This document shows positions 20,995 through 29,543 of a stretch of DNA of 64,000 nt, in pieces. Under the pieces are notes generated by a model. That model saw only the letters and a list, made by a program, of their open reading frames with translations, had not been told where the DNA came from and did no database searches. Where the stretch lies: positions 1,860,001 through 1,924,000 of the forward strand of contig CBDFMN010000003.1 of the NCBI GenBank assembly GCA_965249685.1. Direction: 5' to 3'. The DNA comes from RH-AL1 sp965249685. Lineage in GTDB: Bacteria; Pseudomonadota; Alphaproteobacteria; Rhizobiales; Beijerinckiaceae. The position numbers and the translations under genes were made by a program. Each line of letters opens with the position of its first letter. Position 1 is the stretch's first letter.

Positions 20995-22560
20995 ATGAAC
21001 ACCGCAGTCCAAGCCGCCCGAACCGCGACGCCCGTCATTATTTTCGACACGACCTTGCGCGACGGCGAGCAATGCCCCGGCGCAACCATGACCTTCGAGG
21101 ACAAGCTCGAGGTCGCCGCCCTGCTCGATGCCATGGGCGTGGACGTCATCGAGGCAGGCTTCCCCGTCGCGTCGGACGGAGACTTCCAGGCCGTCTCCGC
21201 CATCGCCAAAGCGACGAAACGCGCGACGGTCGCCGGCCTCGCCCGCGCTATCGAGGGCGACATCGCGCGTTGCGGCGAGGCGGTGCGCCACGCAGCCAAG
21301 CCACGCATCCATACCTTCGTCTCCACCTCGCCCATCCACCTCGCCCACCAGATGAACAAGAGCGAGGCGCAGGTGCTCGAGATCATCGCGCGGACGGTGA
21401 CACAGGCCCGCAACCTCGTCGCCGACGTCGAATGGTCGGCGATGGACGCGACCCGCACGCCGATCGACTATCTCTGCCGCTGCGTCGAGGCGGCGATCAA
21501 GGCTGGCGCCACCACGATCAACCTGCCCGACACCGTCGGCTACGCCATTCCTGCCGAGTACGAGGCGATGTTCCGCGCCGTGCGCGAGCGCGTGCCCGAC
21601 GCGGACAAGGCGGTCTTCTCCGTTCACTGTCACGACGACTTGGGCCTGGCGGTCGCGAACTCACTCGCGGGCCTCGCCGGTGGGGCACGGCAGATCGAGT
21701 GTACCATCAACGGCTTGGGCGAACGGGCCGGCAACGCCGCCCTGGAGGAGGTGGTGATGGCGCTGCGGACGCGCGCCGACGCGCTTCACCATGCCAGCGC
21801 CATCGACGCGACCATGCTGACGCGCGCCTCCAAGCTCGTCTCCGCCGTGTCTTCTTTTCCCGTGCAGTATAACAAGGCGGTCGTCGGCCGGAACGCCTTC
21901 GCCCACGAAAGCGGCATCCACCAGGACGGGATGCTGAAGAACGCGCTGACCTATGAGATCATGACACCGGAGTCGGTTGGCGTCGCCAAAACCTCCCTGG
22001 TGATGGGCAAGCATTCCGGCCGCCACGCCTTCAAGGAGAAGCTGCGCGACCTCGGTTACGTGCTCGGCGACAATGCCCTGCAGGACGCCTTCGCCCGCTT
22101 CAAGGACTTGGCCGATCGCAAGAAGATCGTCTACGACGAGGACATCGAGGCGCTCGTTGACGACGAGATCGGCCACGCCCACGAGCGCATCAAGGTTCTC
22201 AGCCTGGACGTGCATTGCGGCACGAGCGGCCCGCAGACGGCGGAGATCACGCTGTCCATCGACGGCGAGACCCGCACCTTCAAGGCGACGGGCAACGGCC
22301 CGGTGGATGCGATCTTCAACTGCATCGTCACCATGGTGCCGCATAACGCCGTGCTGGAACTCTATCAGGTGCACGCGGTGACCCAGGGCACCGACGCCCA
22401 GGCGGAGGTCTCCGTGCGCCTCGCGGAAGGCGAGAAGCAGGTGATGGCCCGCGGCGCCGACCCCGACACGCTGGTGGCCTCCGCCCGCGCCTATGTCGCC
22501 GCCTTGAACAAGCTGCTGGTGAAGCGGGGCAAGGTGCGGCCGGACACACTCGCGGTCTGA
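20995..22560 (+). CDS. leuA: 2-isopropylmalate synthase
   Basis: This is the first committed step of leucine synthesis, condensing acetyl-CoA with 2-oxoisovalerate. The 521-residue protein has the HMGL-like catalytic barrel with FDTTLRDGEQCPG at 17-29 and the metal-binding VHCHDDLGLA. It continues through AFAHESGIHQDG and MGKHSGRHAF and ends in the LeuA allosteric dimer domain (AEITLSIDGETRTFKATGNG), where leucine feedback acts. ATG 20995 follows CCAGGA. It is monocistronic, preceded by a leucine-rich leader frame. The length favours leucine synthesis over related citramalate synthase. Confidence 0.96.
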   Translation: MNTAVQAARTATPVIIFDTTLRDGEQCPGATMTFEDKLEVAALLDAMGVDVIEAGFPVASDGDFQAVSAIAKATKRATVAGLARAIEGDIARCGEAVRHAAKPRIHTFVSTSPIHLAHQMNKSEAQVLEIIARTVTQARNLVADVEWSAMDATRTPIDYLCRCVEAAIKAGATTINLPDTVGYAIPAEYEAMFRAVRERVPDADKAVFSVHCHDDLGLAVANSLAGLAGGARQIECTINGLGERAGNAALEEVVMALRTRADALHHASAIDATMLTRASKLVSAVSSFPVQYNKAVVGRNAFAHESGIHQDGMLKNALTYEIMTPESVGVAKTSLVMGKHSGRHAFKEKLRDLGYVLGDNALQDAFARFKDLADRKKIVYDEDIEALVDDEIGHAHERIKVLSLDVHCGTSGPQTAEITLSIDGETRTFKATGNGPVDAIFNCIVTMVPHNAVLELYQVHAVTQGTDAQAEVSVRLAEGEKQVMARGADPDTLVASARAYVAALNKLLVKRGKVRPDTLAV

Positions 22561-22668
22561 GGCCGACGGCCGGTCCCTGCCCGCGGCGGTTTCCGAGGAT
22601 CGGGTCTGGACAGACCGCGCCCTTATTGTTAGAGGACCACCTCGCTGGCAGACCGGCGGTGTTCCGAT

Positions 22669-22744
<76 letters not shown>

Positions 22745-23116
22745 TCGGAATCAACGGGTTAGCGGAAATCGTCTGAGAACATGCGAGGAACAGGCGAGGC
22801 TGTTTCACACCTCTCATCCTCTCATGTAAGAGGTTGCCGCGAAATCAGCGGTTCTAAGCTTTGTCGCCCTTCTCCTGCCCCTCGTACCAGGTCACCAGCT
22901 TGGCGATCGCGTTGTTGGCGAGCTCGCGGTGCTGCGCCAAGTAGTGCTTGAGGTTACGGCCGTGTTGCCCAGCGCAGCCGACGGTTCGCCACCAAGCTGC
23001 CCGATCCTCTTGGCGGACCGGATTCGGCTTACAAATATGGTGGATACAGCCTGCTGGGACCCTCGAATCGGAAACGTCCCTTATATGAAGGAGCGTATTC
23101 ATAGGAGATCCATCAG
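22745..23116. other. Region without a confident gene, downstream of tRNA-Lys
   Basis: Base composition is less GC-rich than in the flanking genes. One minus-strand frame (start about 23102, end 22854, 82 codons) finishes with ELANNAIAKLVTWYEGQEKG, which looks protein-like, but it has no ribosome site and no family I recognise. It may be a remnant. Nothing else is supported. Confidence 0.4.
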
Positions 23117-23275
23117 ATGGCACGGAAGCCAAGCTTCGAGTTCGAGCGTCGCGAGCGAGACAAGGAGAAGGCGGCGAAGCGCGCCGAGAAGGTCAAAGCC
23201 AAGAGCGAAAAGAAGGCCGAAGGCGTGGAAGAGGCGCTCCCTGCCGAGAGCGTAAGAACTGGCGAGAACCCCTGA
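23117..23275 (+). CDS. Small highly charged protein (52 aa)
   Basis: A 52-residue Lys/Glu/Ala/Arg-rich protein beginning MARKPSFEFERRERDKEKAA, with heptad-like spacing suggesting one long helix. It has a good ribosome site (AGGAG ten bases before the ATG) and is followed 35 bases later by a strong hairpin, so it looks like a genuine monocistronic unit. Comparable small basic-acidic proteins starting MARKPS occur across Hyphomicrobiales in my recollection; none has a known function. It is too short to appear in usual open-frame listings. Confidence 0.6.
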   Translation: MARKPSFEFERRERDKEKAAKRAEKVKAKSEKKAEGVEEALPAESVRTGENP

Positions 23276-23310
23276 TCCGCACGATCCGAGAGGGCGCTCC
23301 ACACGCAGAC

Positions 23311-23338
23311 GAACCTCAAGGCTATGGCCTTGAGGTTC
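23311..23338 (+). terminator. Hairpin terminator after the small charged protein gene
   Basis: GAACCTCAAGGC, loop TATG, GCCTTGAGGTTC: a perfect 12-bp stem with a four-base loop. No T-run follows, so termination may be weak or bidirectional, but the position just after a stop codon supports the call. Confidence 0.55.
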
Positions 23339-23785
23339 ACCGATCGCGCGATCCATCCGATCAGCGAACACGGTTGTAATCTTCTAGCTATCCCCGCGAG
23401 GGCCTCCGGCCGCGCTGAAAGGCCCCGGCTTCTTCAACGGTGGACTTTTTGGCCTCATGAGGATGGCGGGCTACCCGATCGCGCTTTGCAGGCTCTAAAG
23501 CGAGGCGGCGCGCTGCTTCCGCAAATCTCGACCAAGCTTGGCATCGGCCGAGATGCCGACCTCCGCTTCCGACGAGGCGCGGCTCTGTCGCAACAGACAG
23601 TTCGCTCTGCGGGATGCGAGCCACACATCTTGGTAACCTAACGCTTGGATGCACCTTGCTCCGGCATCGGTGCTGCGGCATTCTGGACAAGCGCAACGAA
23701 GCGCACGACTTTCCTGCACGCTCTGTCCAGCCCACGACGAAGTGGGTCATCATGTGCTCCACCAGCTTTTTAGCGGGTCTGGACG
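23339..23785. other. No gene recognised
   Basis: Several short frames exist on both strands, but none has a ribosome site, a coherent composition or a recognisable motif. The stretch lies between two small genes in the less GC-rich zone after tRNA-Lys and may be decayed sequence. Confidence 0.4.
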
Positions 23786-23965
23786 ATGAATGACCGTCTC
23801 GAAGCATTTCAGCAAAGCAACTTGGGCTATGGCGAATTGGTGAGAACCATGCTGCGGGTGGCAGAAATGGCAGCCGAAGAACGCCGGCTGCTGCGGAAGC
23901 AACGCGAGGAGTTGGAACAAGATCGCCTTGTGCTGGCGTGCTCCGCCTTGACGATCAATCCTTAA
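23786..23965 (+). CDS. Hypothetical small helical protein (59 aa)
   Basis: A 59-residue frame, MNDRLEAFQQSNLGYGELV onward, with a predicted amphipathic or coiled-coil helix (EMAAEERRLLRKQREELEQDRLVL). The composition is plausible for a real protein, but the ribosome site is weak (GGGTCTGG) and I recognise no family. It is convergent with the MFS gene. Confidence 0.35.
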   Translation: MNDRLEAFQQSNLGYGELVRTMLRVAEMAAEERRLLRKQREELEQDRLVLACSALTINP

Positions 23966-24097
23966 AACCAGCGTCGTTTGTGTCAGTCCCATGGGACGCG
24001 TTGCAGATGGCAGCGGAAGCACCTTTCGACAATGACACAGCCTAGAGCGGCCATGCCGCTGAGGCGAACCGGCCGGTTCGCCATACGGGGAGGTGGA

Positions 24098-25312
24098 CTA
24101 ATGCTGCGGCGCACTCGCGGTGCAGGGAGACGGTCTGCTCGATCGTTCCAGCAGCGCGGAGCCGGCCCAGATGCCGAGGCCCGCCAGCGCCAGCAGGGTG
24201 CCGACCCAACCTGTCGAGGTCCAGCCAAAGCCGGCACCGATGGCGAGGCCGCCGAGCCAAGGCCCTACGGCGTTCGCGGTGTTGAAGGCGGAATGGTTGA
24301 GCGCGGCGGGGAGCGCCTGCGCGTCTCCTGAAACGTCCATCAGGCGGGTCTGCAGGACCGTTCCGAGCGCACCACCGACACCGATCAGGAAAATGTCGAG
24401 CGCCAGTGTCCAGATGTTCGCCGCAGCCCAAGGGAAAGCGGCGAGTCCGATCGCCGACCAGAGGAGCAACCCGCCGGCCGTCGGCAGAATGGCGCGATCC
24501 GCAAGCCAGGGCACGACGAGATTACCGATGGTGAACCCGACCCCGAGCACGGAGAGGACCAGCGGGATAGCCGCGCCAGACACATGGGTGACTGCCATCA
24601 TCGTGTTCGCGAGATAGGTGTAGACGGCAAAGAGGCCGCCGAAGCCGACAGAGCCGATCGCCAGCGTCAGCCAGACCTGAGGACGCCGCAACGCAGCAAA
24701 TTCCGAAGAGCGGGTTCCGCCGAGGAGCGTCCCCCTGTCCTTCGGCGCGAAGGCGGCAACGAGCGAAAAGGCGATGCAGCCCAAGATCGCCACGAACACG
24801 AAGCTCCCACGCCAGCTCACAGCCTGCCCAAGCGCGTTGGCGAGGGGGACGCCGACGATGGTCGCCGTCGTCAGGCCGATGAACACGCGTCCCACGACTT
24901 GCGTCCGGCGCCGCAAAGGAACGAGAGACGCGGCCAGGAGCGCGGCGACGCCGAAATAGGCTCCGTGCGGGAGCCCGCTGAGGAAGCGGAACAGCAGCAT
25001 CCAGTGGTAGGACGGCGCAAAGGCGCTCAACGCGTTGCCCAAGACGAACATCGTGAGCAGGACCAGCAGCAGGGATCGACGTGGCAGCCGGCTTCCTGCC
25101 AGCGCCAGCACCGGCGCGCCGACGACGACGCCCAACGCATAGGCGCTGATGATGTGGCCGGCGGTCGGCACGTCGATCCGCAGGTCCCGCGCAAGATAGG
25201 GCACCAGGCTCATCGCCGCGAATTCCGTCGTACCGATCGCGAAACCGCCCACGGCCAACGCAAGCACCACCAGCCCGATCCTCGTGGCTGCGCCGCTGTC
25301 CTGCTGGTCCAC
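24098..25312 (-). CDS. MFS transporter, AraJ/drug-efflux type
   Basis: A 12-span major facilitator of the DHA1/AraJ-like exporter group (404 residues). It begins with the family phrase VGGFAIGTTEFAAMSLVPYLA, has motif A-like sequence after helix 2 (GSRLPRRSLLL) and motif C-like GLPHGAYFGVAALLA, typical of purine, arabinose or drug efflux proteins. GTG 25312 is preferred because AGGAGAG lies just upstream; the frame stays open a further 32 codons without similarity. The substrate is unknown. The LysR gene nearby on the other strand is a plausible regulator, since such pairs are common. Confidence 0.85.
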   Translation of the reverse strand: MDQQDSGAATRIGLVVLALAVGGFAIGTTEFAAMSLVPYLARDLRIDVPTAGHIISAYALGVVVGAPVLALAGSRLPRRSLLLVLLTMFVLGNALSAFAPSYHWMLLFRFLSGLPHGAYFGVAALLAASLVPLRRRTQVVGRVFIGLTTATIVGVPLANALGQAVSWRGSFVFVAILGCIAFSLVAAFAPKDRGTLLGGTRSSEFAALRRPQVWLTLAIGSVGFGGLFAVYTYLANTMMAVTHVSGAAIPLVLSVLGVGFTIGNLVVPWLADRAILPTAGGLLLWSAIGLAAFPWAAANIWTLALDIFLIGVGGALGTVLQTRLMDVSGDAQALPAALNHSAFNTANAVGPWLGGLAIGAGFGWTSTGWVGTLLALAGLGIWAGSALLERSSRPSPCTASAPQH

Positions 25313-25519
25313 GAACTCTCCTCTTGAGGCATAACCAATCGGGAGACGCGCGTGGCGCTGCGGCGGGATCCTGCCAAAACACCTGACCTGAAGCGAGGCG
25401 TCAGGCAAGGCAGATCCGCATATGCCACCAAGACGCGACGCGTTAGCTGTTGCTCTCGTGATGGATTACGGCTCGGCGATATGGTCGATCGGCCAGACCC
25501 GTCAAGCGGTGCAACGAAA

Positions 25520-25547
25520 TGGCCTCGGGCCAATAGACCCGAGGCCA
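25520..25547 (-). terminator. Terminator after the small secreted protein gene
   Basis: TGGCCTCGGG and CCCGAGGCCA form a perfect 10-bp stem with an eight-base loop. On the minus strand the stem is followed by TTTCGTT, fitting an intrinsic terminator for the gene ending at 25611; on the plus strand CGTTTT follows, so it may work both ways. Confidence 0.6.
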
Positions 25548-25610
25548 CGTTTTACCGGACGAAACGTTGCGGGATGACGCGGGCTTGCGAGCCATCGTCA
25601 TCCCGTCCGC

Positions 25611-25832
25611 TCAGTAAGCCTCGTTGTTGCGCGGCGCGCGGACGTGACCGACGTAGACGGACCGGCCGGTCGTGAGGCGCGGGGCGTAGCGGCTGGCTGC
25701 ATCGGTCGTGACTGCGGCGGTCGGAGCATTGTTGAAGGCGGCGTCCCCGGCAGGAACGGTCAAGTTCTGAGCCTGGGCGGAGCCGATGGCGACAGTCGTC
25801 AGGGCGATGGCGGCGATCAGGGTGTTACGCAT
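25611..25832 (-). CDS. Small secreted protein (73 aa)
   Basis: A 73-residue protein with a clear signal peptide (MRNTLIAAIALTTVAIGS, cleavage after AQA at about 22). The mature part is short and Ala/Thr-rich, ending RSVYVGHVRAPRNNEAY. No family is recognised; small Sec-exported proteins of this style are common in Hyphomicrobiales. ATG 25832 has GGAGAT upstream; a start seven codons earlier would spoil the signal peptide. A strong terminator follows. Confidence 0.65.
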   Translation of the reverse strand: MRNTLIAAIALTTVAIGSAQAQNLTVPAGDAAFNNAPTAAVTTDAASRYAPRLTTGRSVYVGHVRAPRNNEAY

Positions 25833-25915
25833 GGTTTCAATCTCCGAGACCACGATTGGTCTTTGCTGGAACAGAGATAGAGGCTTGACCTCAGGACCGA
25901 TAGACAGACAAATCG

Positions 25916-25927
25916 AAAGGTACCTTT
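25916..25927. promoter_or_regulatory. Perfect palindrome in the LysR upstream region
   Basis: AAAGGTACCTTT is a perfect 12-bp palindrome, extended on each side by CGA-like bases. It lies 31 bases before the LysR start and 84 bases from the start of the divergent small secreted protein gene. It is a candidate operator for autoregulation, though it does not match the LysR T-N11-A form. Confidence 0.35.
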
Positions 25928-25957
25928 TCGTTTTTCGATCGAATAGGCGAGGCTGCG

Positions 25958-26899
25958 ATGGATGAGTTTCGCTTCTTCACCGCTCTCGTGGCAGCGCGCG
26001 GGCTCTCGGCGGCCGCCCGCACACTCGAGAGTTCGCCGGCGGCAATGAGCCGACGATTGGCCGCGCTGGAAGCGCGCCTGAGTGTCAGGCTGGTGTCGCG
26101 CACGACCCGTACGTTCGAATTAACGGAGGAAGGCGCCCTCTTCCACGAGCGTTGCGTGAGGATCGTGGCCGAGATCGAGGAAGCCGAGGCCGAGGCCGCC
26201 GCCGGGGGCGCTGCGCCGCGCGGTCTTTTGCGCGTGGGCGTGCCGATGGAGATCGGCCGGCGCCGGATCGCTCCCATCGTCGCTGACTACACAGAGATGT
26301 ACCCCCAGGTAGAGGCGCACCTTGTCCTGTCCGACAGCGGCCTCAACATCTTCGAAGACCGTGTCGACGTCTCGTTGCGGGTGGGCTTGCCGAGCGACCA
26401 GGACGTCGTCGTCACCAGGATCATCTCGAGCCGTCTCGTTCTCTGCGCCGCCCCGTCCTACCTGCAGCGCTACGGCGAACCGGCCGAACCGGCCGACCTC
26501 ACGACACGCGACTGCATTCGCCTCATCCGAAGCGTCATCGACTTCGATCGCTGGCGCTTTTGGAAGGACGGATCGGTGTTGGACATAAAGGTTCGCGGTA
26601 CGCTCGCGACCACGAGTGCCGAGGTGGTTCACGATTGGATCCTCAGCGGACGCGGCATCGGTCTGAAGGCGCTCTGGGATATCACCGGCGATCTCGAGAG
26701 CGGACGTCTCATTCGCTGCCTAGCCGACCACGAATGCGACGAGATCACCCTCTCCGCCGTCTACGCGACACGCAAACATCTGCCGCCGCGCGTCCGCCTG
26801 TTCATCGATTTCGTCCGCGAGAGGCTGGGCCGGTGTCAGTCGAGCTTCGACGCATACGGCGTGGCATCGACATCAGCCCTCCATGCGAAGGCACATTAG
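25958..26899 (+). CDS. LysR family transcriptional regulator
   Basis: A 313-residue regulator with an N-terminal winged helix-turn-helix (residues 1-60: FFTALVAARGLSAAARTLES..AMSRRLAALEARLSVRLVSRTTR) followed by a periplasmic-binding-like effector domain (about 90-290, RGLLRVGVPMEIGR to PPRVRLFIDFV). It belongs to the large group resembling DmlR/AaeR types whose effectors are small aromatic or organic acids; the effector here is unknown. It is divergent from the small secreted protein and, beyond that, the MFS exporter, the most likely targets. Confidence 0.9.
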   Translation: MDEFRFFTALVAARGLSAAARTLESSPAAMSRRLAALEARLSVRLVSRTTRTFELTEEGALFHERCVRIVAEIEEAEAEAAAGGAAPRGLLRVGVPMEIGRRRIAPIVADYTEMYPQVEAHLVLSDSGLNIFEDRVDVSLRVGLPSDQDVVVTRIISSRLVLCAAPSYLQRYGEPAEPADLTTRDCIRLIRSVIDFDRWRFWKDGSVLDIKVRGTLATTSAEVVHDWILSGRGIGLKALWDITGDLESGRLIRCLADHECDEITLSAVYATRKHLPPRVRLFIDFVRERLGRCQSSFDAYGVASTSALHAKAH

Positions 26900-27019
26900 C
26901 CGGCACGTCGCGCGGGGTCACAGCCCATGAGGCGTCGCGCCGCGCTATGGCCACAGCGCCGCCAGCCTCTTTCGCCAAAGGCCACCATTGCTGGCGCTAC
27001 GGCTTTGCGGCCTTGTTGG

Positions 27020-27547
27020 CTAATGCGCTGCGCTCCAGGCCTTGAAGTCCTCGTCCGAGAGGCTTGGAACCTGCTTGAGGAACGCAGCGATACTCCAGAG
27101 ATCCCGATCTGGGACCGGCGTGGCGCCACTCCCAAAACTTGGCATGCCGCTCATTCTGATGCCGTTCTTCAAGACCCAGAATATCTCTTCGGGCTTGATG
27201 TCCTTGATCACGGCCTTGAGATTCGGTTGGGGGTTGAGCCCTTTAGAGAACAGAGCAGGCTTGGCGCCGAGGCCACCGTGGCAGCTGGTGCAGCCGAGAT
27301 CGACATAGGCCCGGGCTCCTCCTCTCACCAAAGCGGGATCGTCCAACGGCGGCCGCGCGATGCTGGCAGAATGACGCGTGATGGAGGCCTCCCGCACGCG
27401 GATCAGCGCCCACGCGAGGGCTGGCGCGTCCTTCTCGCTAGCCGCCACGCTGAAAAAACCTCCGAAGAAGAACACGGCGAGGGCGGCAGATCCGACAATC
27501 GCGATCACGACAGCGGCTAAGAGGACCCTGGAAAACCAAATCCTCAC
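27020..27547 (-). CDS. Membrane-anchored monohaem cytochrome c
   Basis: This 175-residue protein has an N-terminal hydrophobic anchor (residues 6-33) and one class I cytochrome c domain with haem-binding CTSCH (Cys86, Cys89, His90) and a likely axial Met in RMSGMPSFG (Met131 or Met134). It is an electron carrier facing the periplasm; its partner enzyme is not encoded next to it. The start is GTG 27547, overlapping the stop of a seven-codon frame (27544-27567, MALSKLR) that has the better ribosome site (GGGAGG). The gene may therefore be translationally coupled, or the frame may have shifted. Confidence 0.85.
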   Translation of the reverse strand: MRIWFSRVLLAAVVIAIVGSAALAVFFFGGFFSVAASEKDAPALAWALIRVREASITRHSASIARPPLDDPALVRGGARAYVDLGCTSCHGGLGAKPALFSKGLNPQPNLKAVIKDIKPEEIFWVLKNGIRMSGMPSFGSGATPVPDRDLWSIAAFLKQVPSLSDEDFKAWSAAH

Positions 27548-27830
27548 CGTAACTTCGACAATGCCATAACGATTGCCTCCCTAGAGAAGTGGCGTTCAGC
27601 TGGGCATCTTCACGGCCCGGCCCTCAAGGGCTTGCCGAGCGGATCTGCATTCCTCGGCACGCATACCGGCTCGGATGGTTGATCGGACCGCGAAGAGCCG
27701 GACCCTACGGCCCGAAGCTTAGCTCGCGGGCATGGCATCGTTCAGGAAGGCTTTGAAAGCCGGCCACGCGTTCTTCGCGCCGGCGGGATTGCTGTCGCTC
27801 CGTAGGGTTGGGGCGGCGTGTACGCAGATT

Positions 27831-28058
27831 CTAGGGACATATTATGACCTGAGCTTTGCGGCGAACGGCGATGAGCGCTTTCGCTTCGGCAATCTTCTCC
27901 TTGTCGGAGGCCGATGGCCCGAAGATGGGGCAAGACACTTTTGCCGCGGCCTCGCCGACAGGCAGGTGGCGGAAATACTCACCGGGTTGTCCCCAAGCCG
28001 CGTCAGCCGCAAGGCAATCGGAGAGGAGATGGATGGTCTCCCGACCTATGCCGCCCGA
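27831..28058 (-). pseudogene. Unidentified coding remnant downstream of the GlcG-like gene
   Basis: Immediately after the stop of the GlcG-like gene, and in the same frame, 75 codons stay open and read like real protein (RETIHLLSDCLAADAAWG, then FRHLPVGEAAAKVSCPIFG, then SDKEKIAEAKALIAVRR). No ATG, GTG or TTG start lies near its beginning; the only internal GTG would leave 35 residues. I do not recognise the family. It may be the 3' part of a gene whose start was deleted. Between it and the cytochrome gene, about 280 bases hold nothing I can name. Confidence 0.3.
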
Positions 28059-28574
28059 TCAGCGCAACTGGGCCGCGATCCGATCGATGCCAGCCTGCAC
28101 GCATAGCTCGTCGACACCCGGCGTGCCGGAGAGCCCGGCCGCGCCGACGACTTCCTCGCCGAACTTGATCGGCAGGCCTCCCGGGCTGGCGATCACGCCG
28201 GGCAGACTCACCTGCTGGCGTACGGCAGGGTTGTTGTCCGCATAACGCTTGGCATAGTCCGCCGTCGACACGCGGAAGGCGGCGGCGGTATAGGCCTTGC
28301 GGCGCGCGTTCTCCATCGTGTAAGGCGCCGCATCGTCCCCGCGAACCGAAACGATCGTTTCACCATTGCGATCGACCACGACGATCGACACCGCGTATTT
28401 CTTCGCGGCGCAGCTGTCTAGCGCGCCTTGCGCCAGAGCGAGCGCCATCGCGGCGGTCAGGTCGTGATGCGTCAGCACTTGGGCGCTCGCAGGCGCTCCC
28501 AAGGCGACGGACGACAGGACCAGGCCGAAGCCGAGCAAGGTGGTTGGGGCAAAAGTAGAGAGCATCGTCAGCAT
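28059..28574 (-). CDS. Secreted GlcG/HbpS-like (DUF336) protein
   Basis: A 171-residue protein with a signal peptide (cleavage after ASAQ, about residue 32) and a single GlcG/HbpS domain (LTHHDLTAAMALALAQGALD through GVDELCVQAGIDRIAAQL). Members bind haem or corrinoid-like ligands or have unknown roles, often as periplasmic companions of redox enzymes. AAGGAAT lies ten bases before ATG 28574; a second Met three codons in is possible. A monohaem cytochrome c gene lies 0.5 kb downstream on the same strand, which would suit a periplasmic redox setting. Confidence 0.82.
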   Translation of the reverse strand: MLTMLSTFAPTTLLGFGLVLSSVALGAPASAQVLTHHDLTAAMALALAQGALDSCAAKKYAVSIVVVDRNGETIVSVRGDDAAPYTMENARRKAYTAAAFRVSTADYAKRYADNNPAVRQQVSLPGVIASPGGLPIKFGEEVVGAAGLSGTPGVDELCVQAGIDRIAAQLR

Positions 28575-28696
28575 GGGTGATATTCCTTAGATTTATCAAG
28601 GCAGCAACGCGTCGCCCCAGCAAGGAGCTTTGATTGAAGACGGATCTAACCGCGTATGATGTGAGCTGGGCGCTTTCGAAGAGGAGAGGGAGAACA

Positions 28697-29365
28697 ATGC
28701 ATGCAAGGACCATAACTTCGAGCGACATCTTGATCGTCGTCGATATTCAAAACGATTTTCTTGCCGGGGGAAGCCTGGCCGTGCCCGATGGAGATGCTGT
28801 TATCGCCCCGATCAACGCGCTCGCGCAAGTCTTCGCGCATGTGGTCCTAACCCAGGACTGGCACCCCGCCGGACACGTCTCCTTCGCGTCTTCCCACTCC
28901 GGCAAGGTGCCTTTCGACCAAATCACGCTGGCTGATGGGCGGCCGCAGGCGCTTTGGGCGGATCATTGCGTGCAGGGAACGCCTGGAGCCGAGCTCGCCC
29001 CGGCGCTTTCGATTCCGCATGCCGAGTTGATCATACGCAAGGGCTATCAACCCGATCTCGACAGCTATTCCGCCTTCATAGAAGCCGATGGAACAACGAA
29101 GACGGGGCTGGCTGGCTACCTGCACGAACGTGGGTTTACCCACGTTTTCGTAGTCGGACTTGCAGCCGACTTCTGCGTCGGCTTTACGGCGATTGACGCG
29201 GCCAAAGCCGGCTTCGCCGTCACGGTCGTCGAAGACGCCACGCGCGGCATCGATACCAATGGTTCGATAGGGCGGATTTATTCTGCCATGCACAAGGTCG
29301 GTGTGGCAGCCCTAGAAACGTCGGCTCTCCTCGGCCCCCGCGTCACACCTTCGTCATCCGTGTAG
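28697..29365 (+). CDS. pncA: Nicotinamidase
   Basis: This enzyme hydrolyses nicotinamide to nicotinate and ammonia for NAD salvage. The 222-residue isochorismatase-fold protein shows the catalytic triad Asp16 (VVDIQNDF), Lys115 (IIRKGYQPD) and Cys160 (GLAADFC), and the metal ligands Asp54 and His56 (QDWHP) and His90. These are the residues expected for PncA rather than for other isochorismatase-like hydrolases. ATG 28697 follows GGAGAGGGAG; a TTG 21 codons upstream lacks a site. It stands alone, divergent from the GlcG-like gene. Confidence 0.95.
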   Translation: MHARTITSSDILIVVDIQNDFLAGGSLAVPDGDAVIAPINALAQVFAHVVLTQDWHPAGHVSFASSHSGKVPFDQITLADGRPQALWADHCVQGTPGAELAPALSIPHAELIIRKGYQPDLDSYSAFIEADGTTKTGLAGYLHERGFTHVFVVGLAADFCVGFTAIDAAKAGFAVTVVEDATRGIDTNGSIGRIYSAMHKVGVAALETSALLGPRVTPSSSV

Positions 29366-29543
29366 AAGCCGCGATCCCTCCGGCCGCTCCAAGCGCCTGC
29401 GGGACGCGTTGGGCGACCTCTGGGATGACGCCGCTTGGATACGACGCCGCCGCCGCCCTCCGGCGGACGCAATCCGCGCGCTTCTGCACGTAACGCCCCG
29501 TAATCGCAGCTCCATGGCATGAGTCGCCGCCGCGGGCGGGACG

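Noticed and set aside
23388..23807. 139-codon minus-strand frame between two small genes
   Set aside because: Arg/Pro/Ser/His-rich composition without motif or ribosome site; likely chance.
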